Shown here: positions 1 to 8,074 of the stretch, in pieces
Layout: the number at the start of each line of letters is the position of its first letter
How positions within the stretch are numbered: the stretch's first letter is position 1
Origin: UBA9619 sp964630665
GTDB taxonomy: Bacteria > Pseudomonadota > Gammaproteobacteria > Arenicellales > UBA868
Length of the DNA stretch: 64,000 nucleotides
NCBI GenBank assembly: GCA_964630665.1
Contig: CAZVVN010000011.1
Location: forward strand, 3,189 to 67,188
Reading direction: 5' to 3'
Position numbers and translations under genes: made by a program
The notes under the pieces: model-generated
What the model saw: the letters and a program-made list of their open reading frames with translations, nothing else
Told to the model about the DNA's origin: nothing
Database searches by the model: none

Positions 1-14
1 CTGTACACAACACC

Positions 15-521
15 TTGAATGTCAAACGACTGCTGGTCCTGGCAGTGTTATGGATAGGCTGTCTGGCGGCACAAGCCGTAAGGTCGGAATGCACTAATCT
101 TTCAGCACACTGGATGTCGATGAGGGAGGGGCGGGTTGAACTACGCTCGATCAACGACGAAGCCATTACTTTGCCCGTGCGTATAGCCGAAACGGCGATT
201 CAACGACGCAGTGGATTCCAGGATGTCTGTCCTGAATTGATGCGGACCTGGTCGATCCTGTTTCTGTTTGAGCGAAATGTGACAGCCGAATTTCACATGC
301 GTCGTGTAGCCGAAGCTCTGGATATCGCCTTTGTAGGGGCGGATGGTCGAATTCTTGATGTTCAGAGCATGCAACCAGTCTCAGCGACCGGTGGTAGCCG
401 CCGTTACACTACTAAGGGATCGTTCCGGTATGCTTTGGAGACCTCGGCCGGAAGATTGCGAAAAATTGCGCTCCGACCAGGTGACTGGCGTATCACAAGG
501 CTCAGCAAGTCTGCACCCTGA
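15..521 (+). CDS. Secreted DUF192 family protein
   Basis: The 168-residue product starts with a clear export signal (basic MNVKR, then a hydrophobic stretch ending near the AAQA site at about residue 20). The rest matches the DUF192 pattern: an ETAIQRRSGF segment, LFLFERNVTAEFHM in place of the usual MLFVF...FWM, then LDIAFVGADGRILDV, a Tyr-containing turn and the ALETSAGRLRKIALRPGDW C-terminus. The biochemical role of this family is not established; members are usually exported or membrane-linked. The TTG at 15 is the first start visible. The frame is open to the window edge, so an upstream start cannot be excluded. It converges with the NRDE gene, with only 2 bases between the two stop codons. 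Confidence 0.8.
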   Translation: MNVKRLLVLAVLWIGCLAAQAVRSECTNLSAHWMSMREGRVELRSINDEAITLPVRIAETAIQRRSGFQDVCPELMRTWSILFLFERNVTAEFHMRRVAEALDIAFVGADGRILDVQSMQPVSATGGSRRYTTKGSFRYALETSAGRLRKIALRPGDWRITRLSKSAP

Positions 522-523
522 GG

Positions 524-1321
524 TCATTTCATTGTTGTCGTTTCCGGGAGGAACTTTGCCTCCTCGAGGGCAAAATTCAAGTACGTCTCACCGAGAATTT
601 GTGCACCAGCCGAGTATGTCCGCTCGATGAAACTCACCTGGTTTGTTTTGCTGACCAGAATGACCGTCGATGAGCGGGTTCCATAGCGGTCGCCTGCAAC
701 GAAGATTGGCAGCGATGACCCCTCAGGCTGGGTACCGATGTTTAGGTTCTGTCGAACGCTTGACTGAGGAGGCTCAGTGTTGGCAAGAATCGAGAGCAGG
801 TCATCTGCGTTGAAAGTTCCGGCAATCGTTTCACGTAACAATGACTTCCCCAGGCTGACCTTATGCCATGGTGTGTTCAGCAGATGGTTGCTCAAGCCGG
901 AGACCCCACGGGGAATTTCACCGGATTGCGACGACCGGTTGGTTATCCACCAGAGCTTGCTGATGTCACCGTGCACTAGATTGAAGCCGGAATACTGTTC
1001 CAATTGATTGGGGTGTAGTGCTGCTCTGGTTGTTGCTTTACTTGGGAGGAGTAAGCAGTTGAGCACGAGTTGTCCTCTAGAGAACGGGGATGGGAATGCT
1101 GGCGGCATTTCCTTGTAATTCGTAATGGTGGCGAATATCCCCTGCCGGCTTAGACCAAGCCATGTCCCTCCGGCCAGAAGGTCTCGGCCTGCAGCGATCT
1201 CCGGATCCCCAGGCCACAGGTTAGCGGCAAGCGTAGGGCGATCGAAAAATTCATCCCGGTTGGCAAGAACAATAAATGGATAGTCTTCATGGGCTCGTAG
1301 AGCAAGGAGGATAAGGCACAT
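524..1321 (-). CDS. NRDE (TANGO2-like) family protein
   Basis: The 265-residue protein starts MCLILLAL and carries the family-defining NRDE motif at about residues 21-24 (ANRDEFFDRPT), followed by the GGTWLGLS segment typical of NRDE/TANGO2 proteins. The N-terminal Cys2 would become the terminal nucleophile if Met were removed, as in Ntn-hydrolase-like folds. Such catalysis is inference: the bacterial function is not well defined, and eukaryotic TANGO2 is linked to lipid or heme handling. No signal peptide is seen, so it is probably cytoplasmic. It lies 28 bases downstream of yhbY on the same strand and is probably cotranscribed with it. Confidence 0.85.
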   Translation of the reverse strand: MCLILLALRAHEDYPFIVLANRDEFFDRPTLAANLWPGDPEIAAGRDLLAGGTWLGLSRQGIFATITNYKEMPPAFPSPFSRGQLVLNCLLLPSKATTRAALHPNQLEQYSGFNLVHGDISKLWWITNRSSQSGEIPRGVSGLSNHLLNTPWHKVSLGKSLLRETIAGTFNADDLLSILANTEPPQSSVRQNLNIGTQPEGSSLPIFVAGDRYGTRSSTVILVSKTNQVSFIERTYSAGAQILGETYLNFALEEAKFLPETTTMK

Positions 1322-1349
1322 CTCAAAGGCTCATTGTCAAGCGTTGATT

Positions 1350-1643
1350 TCAGGGAAGGATAATCCTGGGGGTCTCTGCGGGTCGGTAGGCAATGCCCAC
1401 TCGACCGATTAACTGTACTGGCACCGCGCCGGCAGCCCGGCAGAGTTGTTGCAGAATAGCCCGCTTTTCCCTGGCCTGCCCGGCAGGCAGCTTGACCTTA
1501 ACCAACTCATGTGCCGACAATGCAGAATCGAACTCAAGCTTCAAATTGTCGGTCAAGCCGGAATTGCCTATCATTACGACGATCTGGTGATGGTGGGCGA
1601 GTCCCCGAAGATGCCTGACTTGTTTACCGCTCAGTCGAATCAT
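1350..1643 (-). CDS. yhbY: YhbY-family CRM-domain ribosome-associated RNA-binding protein
   Basis: This 97-residue protein is a single CRM domain. Visible hallmarks are LSGKQVRHLRGLAHH at the start, a VVMIGNSGLTD loop (the family GxxG-like loop), AHELVKVKL in the middle, and GRVGIAYRP near the end. Family members bind 50S precursors and act in ribosome assembly. The gene is transcribed away from rlmE, which encodes a 23S rRNA methyltransferase. The same divergent yhbY/rlmE arrangement is found in Escherichia coli and supports the assignment. Length and start match the family. Confidence 0.93.
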   Translation of the reverse strand: MIRLSGKQVRHLRGLAHHHQIVVMIGNSGLTDNLKLEFDSALSAHELVKVKLPAGQAREKRAILQQLCRAAGAVPVQLIGRVGIAYRPAETPRIILP

Positions 1644-1695
1644 CGAGATATGTTATAGGGTTGTGACTCCTGAGGCCACATTTTTGAGCCAGTAA

Positions 1696-2328
1696 ATGGC
1701 GAGGCAAAATAGATCAAAGACCTCGAACTGGCTAAAGCGCCACCGACGGGACAGGTATGTACGCCAGGCGCACCGGGAAGGATACAGATCCCGGGCCGCC
1801 TACAAACTTGAGCAGATCAATCAGCGTGATCATCTTTTCAACCCAGGTGACGTGGTTCTGGATCTGGGGGCATCGCCCGGTAGTTGGTCCCAATTTGCTA
1901 TAGAGAAGGTCTCCCCGGGTGGCCGGGTGGTTGCAGTCGATATACTTCCAATGGAGCCCCTGAAGGGGGTTGACTTCGTGCTGGGGGATATCACCGATCC
2001 GCAGACCTATTGTGCAGTAGATGGCTGTCTCGGGGCGGCCGGCGTAGACCTTGTAATATCGGATCTTGCCCCCAGTATTACGGGTGTCAGGGCTGCCGAC
2101 CAGGCACGGTGCATTCAACTCGCCGAACTGGCCAGGAAAATCGCGCTCCAGGTGCTGAAAGCGGACGGCAGCTTACTGGTCAAGATTTTTGAAGGGGAAT
2201 TGGCACAAGAATTTCGGGAACAGACAGAAATTCTGTTCGAAAGAGCGACAGTGAGGAAACCCCCCGCTTCGCGTTCGACCAGCCGTGAGATTTATATTCT
2301 GGCATCACGGTCGACAAGGACTGGGTGA
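1696..2328 (+). CDS. rlmE: 23S rRNA (uridine-2552-2'-O)-methyltransferase RlmE (FtsJ)
   Basis: The 210-residue enzyme methylates the 2'-OH of U2552 in the A-loop of 23S rRNA using SAM, late in 50S maturation. Visible features: a basic N-terminus, RSRAAYKLEQI (catalytic Lys), the SAM motif LDLGASPGSWSQ near residues 55-66, DLVISDLAPS (catalytic Asp) and GSLLVKIFEGE (second catalytic Lys). Length agrees with E. coli RlmE (209 aa). ATG at 1696 follows GAGCCAG. It is followed by ftsH after 179 bases, the standard order. Confidence 0.96.
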   Translation: MARQNRSKTSNWLKRHRRDRYVRQAHREGYRSRAAYKLEQINQRDHLFNPGDVVLDLGASPGSWSQFAIEKVSPGGRVVAVDILPMEPLKGVDFVLGDITDPQTYCAVDGCLGAAGVDLVISDLAPSITGVRAADQARCIQLAELARKIALQVLKADGSLLVKIFEGELAQEFREQTEILFERATVRKPPASRSTSREIYILASRSTRTG

Positions 2329-2399
2329 ATGGACGATGATCCCGGAGCGCAATTGAGTGAAACTCTTTCCTCTGGCCCCTGGGAGAGTCGGTTGGTCGG

Positions 2400-2428
2400 T
2401 TGTATGAAAGTCGTAAAAGTATCAGAAT
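2400..2428 (+). promoter_or_regulatory. Possible sigma70-type promoter for ftsH
   Basis: In the 179-base gap between rlmE and ftsH, TTGTAT (2400-2405) and CAGAAT (2423-2428) are spaced by 17 bases. The match is only moderate. No heat-shock sigma32 consensus was recognised by eye. The rest of the gap shows no other convincing element. Confidence 0.25.
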
Positions 2429-2507
2429 CACAATGTTAGGTGGGAAATGACATGTATTACACTGAAGAGGCCATGTTTCAACGACCCGGTCGGGTACGCG
2501 AGGCTAA

Positions 2508-4427
2508 ATGAGTAATCTGACGAAAAATCTCGTCTTGTGGCTTGTGATCGCCATGGTGCTTATGGCGGTTTTCAATAATTTTGCACCTCGGGATGCCAGG
2601 ACCGGTACAGAACTCGATTATTCTGAGTTCCTGCATGAGGTCAAACAAGGCTCAATTGAGCAAGTCACGATCGACGGACGAGCGATCGTGGGACGCACCA
2701 GGAATGGTGAGCGATTCACTACCTACTCCCCCGGGGATCCGGGACTGGTCAACGACCTGCTCGATGCAGGGGTAATCATAAAGGCTCAGAAAGAAGAAAG
2801 CCCTTCACTGTTGATGCAGATATTCATAAGTTGGTTCCCGTTGTTACTTCTGATAGGGGTCTGGATATTTTTCATGCGTCAGATGCAAGGTGGGGGTGGC
2901 CGGGGTGCATTGAGTTTTGGCAAGAGCAAGGCCAGGATGCTAACCGAGGACAAAAACAACATAACCTTTGCGGATGTCGCCGGTGTTGATGAAGCGAAGG
3001 AAGAAGTTCAGGAACTGGTGGAGTTTCTCAGTGACCCCACCAGATTCCAGAAACTTGGTGGTCGGATCCCCAGAGGGGTGCTGATGACCGGCAGTCCCGG
3101 TACCGGTAAAACACTACTGGCCAAAGCTATAGCCGGGGAGGCAAAGGTTCCGTTTTTCACGATCTCCGGCTCAGATTTTGTTGAGATGTTCGTGGGTGTT
3201 GGCGCGTCCCGGGTTAGAGACATGTTCGACCAGGCGAAAAAGAATGCCCCTTGTATTATTTTCATCGACGAGATTGATGCTGTCGGCCGACAACGCGGTG
3301 CCGGACTCGGGGGTGGCCATGACGAACGAGAGCAGACACTCAATCAGTTGCTGGTCGAAATGGATGGCTTTGATGGCAACGAAGGTGTGATTGTGATCGC
3401 AGCGACCAACCGGCCTGATGTCCTCGACCCTGCATTACTGAGACCTGGACGATTCGACCGACAGGTACACGTTCCGCTGCCGGACATTCGCGGCCGGGAA
3501 GCGATCTTGCGCGTTCACATGCGGAAGGTACCAGTCTCCGATGATGTGGAACCCAGCGTCATTGCCCGGGGCACGCCAGGATTCTCTGGTGCGGACCTAG
3601 CCAACCTAGTCAATGAGGCTGCGCTGTTTGCGGCCCGAGCTAACCGTCGACTTGTCGCCATGGAACAGTTTGAACTTGCGAAAGACAAAGTCATTATGGG
3701 GGTTGAGCGCCGGTCCCTGGTTATGCCTGAACTCGAACGCAAGAACACTGCATTTCATGAATCCGGGCACACCGTCGTCGCCAGAAGCCTCAGCCATTAC
3801 ACGGACCCGGTACACAAAGTGACGATCATCCCCCGGGGGCGTGCGCTGGGTGTCACTATGCAACTTCCTGAGGAGGATCGTTACAGCCATAACCGGGAGC
3901 ACCTGCTTGCCCGTATAGCTGTGCTCATGGGAGGGAGAATTGCCGAAGAAGTCTTCATGGGTCAGATGACGACCGGCGCGGCAAATGATTTCGAACAGGC
4001 GACAGATCTCGCGCAGAAGATGGTTCAACGATGGGGAATGAGTGATGTAATGGGTCCCAGGGTTTATGGTGATAACGACTCAGAGGTTTTTCTGGGACGG
4101 GACATGGTCACACACCGGAACCTCAGTGACTCGACTGCAAAGCAGGTCGATCAGGAAATAACGCAGATCATTGAAGACCAGTACGATCGGGCAAGACAGA
4201 TCATAGAATTGAATAGGGACAAGATCGAGATCATGGCTCAGGCCCTTTTGGACTGGGAGACATTGGAGTCCGACCAGATCGACCAGATCATGACTGGGGC
4301 GTCACCACGTCCACCGTCACCACCTGACGACAGCACCGATAGCGGCCCTATCGATGATGGCGGCGACACGAACAAAAAACCCGACGTAGGCCCAAACATG
4401 GAGTCTCCGGCTGGTGGTTCGGCGTAA
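2508..4427 (+). CDS. ftsH: ATP-dependent zinc metalloprotease FtsH
   Basis: The 639-residue inner-membrane AAA+ protease degrades misfolded membrane proteins and regulators such as LpxC and sigma32 in relatives. Two membrane segments (about residues 7-24 and 100-122) flank the periplasmic domain. The AAA module has Walker A GSPGTGKT (195-202), Walker B IIFIDE (250-255) and the second region of homology with the RPGRFDR arginine fingers. The peptidase carries HESGH (417-421), a variant of the usual HEAGH with both His and the Glu intact. The C-terminal tail is Pro/Asp-rich and unlike the conserved core, as is normal. LapA-LapB at 34.7-36.2 kb encode the adaptor pair that steers FtsH to LpxC in E. 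coli. Confidence 0.98.
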   Translation: MSNLTKNLVLWLVIAMVLMAVFNNFAPRDARTGTELDYSEFLHEVKQGSIEQVTIDGRAIVGRTRNGERFTTYSPGDPGLVNDLLDAGVIIKAQKEESPSLLMQIFISWFPLLLLIGVWIFFMRQMQGGGGRGALSFGKSKARMLTEDKNNITFADVAGVDEAKEEVQELVEFLSDPTRFQKLGGRIPRGVLMTGSPGTGKTLLAKAIAGEAKVPFFTISGSDFVEMFVGVGASRVRDMFDQAKKNAPCIIFIDEIDAVGRQRGAGLGGGHDEREQTLNQLLVEMDGFDGNEGVIVIAATNRPDVLDPALLRPGRFDRQVHVPLPDIRGREAILRVHMRKVPVSDDVEPSVIARGTPGFSGADLANLVNEAALFAARANRRLVAMEQFELAKDKVIMGVERRSLVMPELERKNTAFHESGHTVVARSLSHYTDPVHKVTIIPRGRALGVTMQLPEEDRYSHNREHLLARIAVLMGGRIAEEVFMGQMTTGAANDFEQATDLAQKMVQRWGMSDVMGPRVYGDNDSEVFLGRDMVTHRNLSDSTAKQVDQEITQIIEDQYDRARQIIELNRDKIEIMAQALLDWETLESDQIDQIMTGASPRPPSPPDDSTDSGPIDDGGDTNKKPDVGPNMESPAGGSA

Positions 4428-4433
4428 TGAGGA

Positions 4434-5315
4434 TTGTCGACGCCTGACAGAATTGTGAGATTGGACTGTAACGGCCGTGTTTTGTCTTTGGAACGGACGG
4501 CGATCATGGGGATTCTCAATGTTACCCCCGATTCGTTTTCAGATGGCGGGCGTTATGTGGATGTTTCGGCAGCGATCCAGCGCGCCAGAGAAATGGTCGC
4601 GGAAGGTGCCGATATTATTGACATAGGGGGCGAGTCGACTCGACCCGGAGCCAGGCCCGTCACCCTTGAACAGGAATTAAAGCGGGTGATACCGATCGTT
4701 CGCCAATTGGCGGCAGATCTCCCGGTCCCGCTGTCGGTCGATACCAGTAGACCTGAAGTCATGCAGGCAGCCGCTGAGGCAGGTGCCGGTATGATCAATG
4801 ACGTCCGTGCGCTACGCGAGCCCGGCGCGATGGCAACTGCGCTCGAGCTGCGGCTACCGGTTTGCCTGATGCATATGCAAGGCGAACCGGCGACTATGCA
4901 GGATGACCCAAGCTATAAAGATGTGGTCGGTGAGGTGCATGCTTTTCTAAGTGAACGCCTGGCCTGTTGTCAGGAAGCAGGCATCTGTCGCACGAAGGTG
5001 CTGGTCGATCCAGGATTTGGTTTCGGCAAGACTCCGGAGCATAACCAACAAATTCTTGAGAGACTTGACAGTTACCTCGATCTTGGGGCCCCGTTACTAG
5101 TGGGATTGTCCCGCAAGTCGTTTTTGATGCATAAGACAGACAAGAAAAAACGAGGCCATGTCAGCGCGGCTCATGCGTTGCGGGCTGCAAGGAAAGGAGC
5201 AGCGATGGTGCGGGTTCATGATGTCGGATTGACTCACAAATCTATCAGGGACTGGGAGGGGCGTTCTGCGGATACAGATCAGCCCTCATGTGCCGGGGAG
5301 AGCATTCGGGCATGA
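4434..5315 (+). CDS. folP: Dihydropteroate synthase FolP
   Basis: The enzyme condenses p-aminobenzoate with 6-hydroxymethyl-dihydropterin pyrophosphate in folate synthesis and is the sulfonamide target. Signatures are MGILNVTPDSFSDGGR near residues 24-39, GGESTRPGA, SVDTSRPEV, MHMQGEP and DPGFGFGKT, followed by the LVGLSRKSF loop. TTG at 4434, 6 bases after the ftsH stop, gives 293 residues. An in-frame GTG at 4455 is an alternative. The C-terminus extends slightly past the usual end and its stop overlaps the ATG of glmM (ATGA), so the two are translationally coupled. Confidence 0.96.
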   Translation: MSTPDRIVRLDCNGRVLSLERTAIMGILNVTPDSFSDGGRYVDVSAAIQRAREMVAEGADIIDIGGESTRPGARPVTLEQELKRVIPIVRQLAADLPVPLSVDTSRPEVMQAAAEAGAGMINDVRALREPGAMATALELRLPVCLMHMQGEPATMQDDPSYKDVVGEVHAFLSERLACCQEAGICRTKVLVDPGFGFGKTPEHNQQILERLDSYLDLGAPLLVGLSRKSFLMHKTDKKKRGHVSAAHALRAARKGAAMVRVHDVGLTHKSIRDWEGRSADTDQPSCAGESIRA

Positions 5316-6661
5316 AAAGACGGTATTTCGGTACCGACGGTATTCGCGGCAAAGTCGGAGAAGAGCCGGTCACACCCCAGATCATGTTGCAGGTCGGCTG
5401 GGCGGCGGGGCGGGTGTTCTCGCAATATGGGCAGGGTCGCGTGATCATCGGTAAAGATACCCGGATATCGGGTTATCTGCTCGAATCGGCGCTGGAGGCG
5501 GGCCTGTCAGCGTCAGGTATGGATGTCTCTTTGACCGGACCGCTGCCAACACCCGGGGTCGCATACTTGACCAGGTTGTCCCAGGCAAAAGCGGGAATCA
5601 TGATCAGTGCGTCTCATAACCCATACCAGGACAACGGTATAAAGTTCTTCTCGGGGGACGGTCGGAAGTTGCCCGATACTGTAGAACTTGAGATCGAATC
5701 GCTGATCGATACGCCTCTGAGTACCGTTGAGCCTGGGCAGTTGGGTAAGGCGGAACGTTATCCTGATCCTCTCAATGCGTATCAAGCCTATTGCAGATCG
5801 CTGATGCCAGAGAGCGTATCACTGGCTGGCCTGAGTGTTGTGGTTGACTGTGCAAATGGTGCGGCCTACGAAGTCGCTCCTGCAGTGCTCAGCGAATTAG
5901 GAGCAACTGTCATAAGGACGGGTGCGGACCCTGACGGTTTAAACATCAATAGGGACCGCGGCTCAACATGTCCTCAACATGTGGCGGGATTGGTTCGGAA
6001 ACATAAAGCTGATTTGGGTATTGCCTTCGACGGAGATGCAGACCGGGTCATCCTTGCCGATGAATCGGGAGCGATCGTCGATGGTGACGGTATTCTCTAT
6101 GTCTTAAGTCAAGCTGGTTACAGGAATGGCTCCTTTACCGATCAGGGCGTGGTCGGTACATTGATGAGCAACTACGGACTCGAACTGGCCTGTCAGGAGA
6201 GCGGGATAGGGTTCAAGCGCTCAGCGGTTGGAGACCGGTATGTTCTTGAAGAACTCCAGAAAACCGGTTGGTGTCTGGGCGGGGAGAGTTCGGGTCATAT
6301 TATTCAGACCGGGAAGGGGGCGACTGGCGACGGGCTGGTCTCGGCCTTGAGTGTGCTGGAGGTGATAGTCCATGAAGGGCGATCTTTGCGGGACTTGGTG
6401 TCAGGTCTGGAGGTGTTTCCACAGGTGATGATCAATGTCGAGGTAAAGAATGTTGGTAGTAGCGCCGCGGCCGTATTGGGATCGTATTCGGTCAAGGGTG
6501 TAGTGGAGCAGGTGGAAAATGAACTCGCAGGCCAGGGTCGAGTGGTACTTCGGGCTTCCGGTACCGAACCGGTCGTTCGTGTGATGGTCGAAGGTCGAGA
6601 ACAGTCCCAGGTACACGAACTGGCCAGCAGGTTGGCGGCGACCGTCGATTCTGCCTCGTGA
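5312..6661 (+). CDS. glmM: Phosphoglucosamine mutase GlmM
   Basis: It converts glucosamine-6-phosphate to glucosamine-1-phosphate on the route to UDP-GlcNAc, which supplies peptidoglycan and LPS. From ATG 5312 the protein has 449 residues and begins MKRRYFGTDGIRG, aligning with the family start. An in-frame ATG at 5288 would add 8 residues inside folP and is less likely. The phosphoserine loop is ISASHNP with Ser101, the metal loop is FDGDADR, and the C-terminal phosphate loop is RASGTEPVVRVMVEG. The 4-base overlap with folP is the usual arrangement in this operon. Confidence 0.97.
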   Translation: MKRRYFGTDGIRGKVGEEPVTPQIMLQVGWAAGRVFSQYGQGRVIIGKDTRISGYLLESALEAGLSASGMDVSLTGPLPTPGVAYLTRLSQAKAGIMISASHNPYQDNGIKFFSGDGRKLPDTVELEIESLIDTPLSTVEPGQLGKAERYPDPLNAYQAYCRSLMPESVSLAGLSVVVDCANGAAYEVAPAVLSELGATVIRTGADPDGLNINRDRGSTCPQHVAGLVRKHKADLGIAFDGDADRVILADESGAIVDGDGILYVLSQAGYRNGSFTDQGVVGTLMSNYGLELACQESGIGFKRSAVGDRYVLEELQKTGWCLGGESSGHIIQTGKGATGDGLVSALSVLEVIVHEGRSLRDLVSGLEVFPQVMINVEVKNVGSSAAAVLGSYSVKGVVEQVENELAGQGRVVLRASGTEPVVRVMVEGREQSQVHELASRLAATVDSAS

Positions 6662-6746
6662 GCCTGGCACCTGTGGGTCGAAAAGCCAGAACAGCTGTGC
6701 CACTCACTTTCCAGCACGGCCAGGTTGCGCGACCTACACGGGGCCG

Positions 6747-6775
6747 GTAACATCGCGGCCCCTCAACCATAGAAT
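6747..6775 (+). promoter_or_regulatory. Candidate promoter for tpiA
   Basis: GTAACA (6747-6752) and TAGAAT (6770-6775) are separated by 17 bases, giving a predicted start about 15 bases before the tpiA ATG. The -35 overlaps the loop of a 7-bp GC-rich hairpin (arms 6740-6746 and 6756-6762). That hairpin could end or attenuate glmM transcripts, but it lacks a T-tract. Both elements were read by eye only. Confidence 0.4.
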
Positions 6776-6795
6776 CTGGTCTGATACCAAAAGGC

Positions 6796-7554
6796 ATGCG
6801 CAAGCCACTCATTGCAGGGAACTGGAAGATGAACGGGTCACGGGACTCCGTTGCTGCTCTGGTCAGCGGGGTTTCAGCTGGACTGGCGAGGCTTGATGAA
6901 AAGATCGATGTGGTGGTCTGTCCGCCATTTGTTTATCTTGCTCAGGTGGTTAGCTCCGTAAACGAAAGTAGAATACAGGTCGGGGCGCAAAACCTGGCCA
7001 GTCAGTCGCCGGGTGCTTATACCGGTGAGATCGCCGCAGAGATGCTGGTCGATCAGGGTTGCCGGTATGTCATAGTAGGCCATTCGGAACGGCGCACACT
7101 TTATGGTGAGGTCGATGAGATAGTCGCCTTGAAGTCGCGCGTGGCATCTCAAGCGGCTCTGATCCCGATAATCTGTGTGGGTGAGAACCTTGAAGAGCGG
7201 GATCAGAATCGGACGATTGAGGTGGTCCGTCGACAGCTGCTGGCCGTCCTTCAGGAAAACAAAGGTAGATTATTTAGTGGCGCGATCGTCGCTTATGAGC
7301 CAGTCTGGGCGATCGGAACAGGCCGGACGGCGACGCCAGAACAGGCCCAGGAGGTGCATACGGAGATTCGAAATACTATCGGTGAGAAAGATCCCGAAAG
7401 CGCCAATGAGGTCAGGATTCTGTATGGTGGAAGTGTCAAACCGGAGAATGTTGAGGCGCTTTTCTCATGCCCAGATATCGACGGGGGATTGATTGGGGGT
7501 GCCTCACTGGACGCGTCCGACTTTTTGTCAATCTGTAAAGCGGCGGAGAACTGA
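6796..7554 (+). CDS. tpiA: Triosephosphate isomerase
   Basis: The 252-residue glycolytic enzyme interconverts dihydroxyacetone phosphate and glyceraldehyde-3-phosphate. It starts RKPLIAGNWKMNG, with the catalytic Lys in NWKMN. The catalytic His is in VIVGHSERR, the catalytic Glu in VAYEPVWAIGTG, and phosphate-binding glycines in ILYGGSVKPEN and LIGGASLD. Length is normal for the family. tpiA-secG-tRNA-Leu is a conserved order in proteobacteria. The secG start lies directly behind the tpiA stop. Confidence 0.98.
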   Translation: MRKPLIAGNWKMNGSRDSVAALVSGVSAGLARLDEKIDVVVCPPFVYLAQVVSSVNESRIQVGAQNLASQSPGAYTGEIAAEMLVDQGCRYVIVGHSERRTLYGEVDEIVALKSRVASQAALIPIICVGENLEERDQNRTIEVVRRQLLAVLQENKGRLFSGAIVAYEPVWAIGTGRTATPEQAQEVHTEIRNTIGEKDPESANEVRILYGGSVKPENVEALFSCPDIDGGLIGGASLDASDFLSICKAAEN

Positions 7555-7555
7555 A

Positions 7556-7909
7556 GTGCTAATCAGCTTGATGACTGTTATTCATCTGGTCGCGGCGGTC
7601 TCGATCGTTGTTCTCGTTTTGCTGCAGAGAGGGAAAGGGGCCGACATGGGAGCCGCTTTTGGCGGTGGTTCGTCACAATCTTTGTTCGGAAGCCGTGGTT
7701 CTGCCACTTTCCTGAGTCGCATAACGGCGGGCCTTGCAGCAGTATTTTTCATCACCGGCCTGGGACTGGCGTATATCTACACCCAGCAGAGTAACGTACC
7801 TCGGAGCGTAGTTGAAACCACCGACTCTGTTCCGTCAGCTGACGCTGGTTCCGGAGCAAAGGAATCTACGGATATGCCTGCTGTTCCGGGGAAAGAAGAG
7901 AAAGACTGA
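7556..7909 (+). CDS. secG: Preprotein translocase subunit SecG
   Basis: From GTG 7556, one base after the tpiA stop, this gives 117 residues. Two membrane helices (about 1-20 and 50-72) flank the cytosolic loop with the family signature LLQRGKGADMGAAFGGGSSQSLFGS. A polar tail rich in Ser, Asp, Glu and Lys follows, which is usual in SecG. SecG joins SecYE to aid SecA-driven export. The frame is open upstream inside tpiA, but the family N-terminus fits the GTG; ATG 7571 would remove part of the first helix. Confidence 0.95.
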   Translation: MLISLMTVIHLVAAVSIVVLVLLQRGKGADMGAAFGGGSSQSLFGSRGSATFLSRITAGLAAVFFITGLGLAYIYTQQSNVPRSVVETTDSVPSADAGSGAKESTDMPAVPGKEEKD

Positions 7910-7946
7910 CTATACAGCGGGCCATAGTGGGCCAGACAGAATCAAT

Positions 7947-8031
7947 GCCGAAGTGGTGGAACTGGTAGACACGCCGTCTTGAGGGGGCGGTGGCGCGAGC
8001 CGTGCCGGTTCGAGTCCGGCCTTCGGCACCA
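7947..8031 (+). tRNA. tRNA-Leu (anticodon GAG)
   Basis: An 85-base class II tRNA. The acceptor arms GCCGAAG (7947-7953) and CTTCGGC (8021-8027) pair fully, followed by A and an encoded CCA (8029-8031). The anticodon stem CCGTC/GGCGG encloses loop TTGAGGG, giving anticodon GAG, which reads CUC and CUU. There is a long variable arm, and the T loop is GGTTCGAGTCC. It sits 37 bases after secG, as leuU does in E. coli, and is probably cotranscribed and then processed. Confidence 0.98.
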
Positions 8032-8074
8032 ATTACTGGTCTTACCGGGACTGCCACGGTAGGTACCACGAGCA

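Noticed and set aside
6740..6762. GC-rich hairpin between glmM and tpiA as a terminator
   Set aside because: The 7-bp stem has no T-tract and overlaps the candidate tpiA promoter; it was kept only as a remark there.
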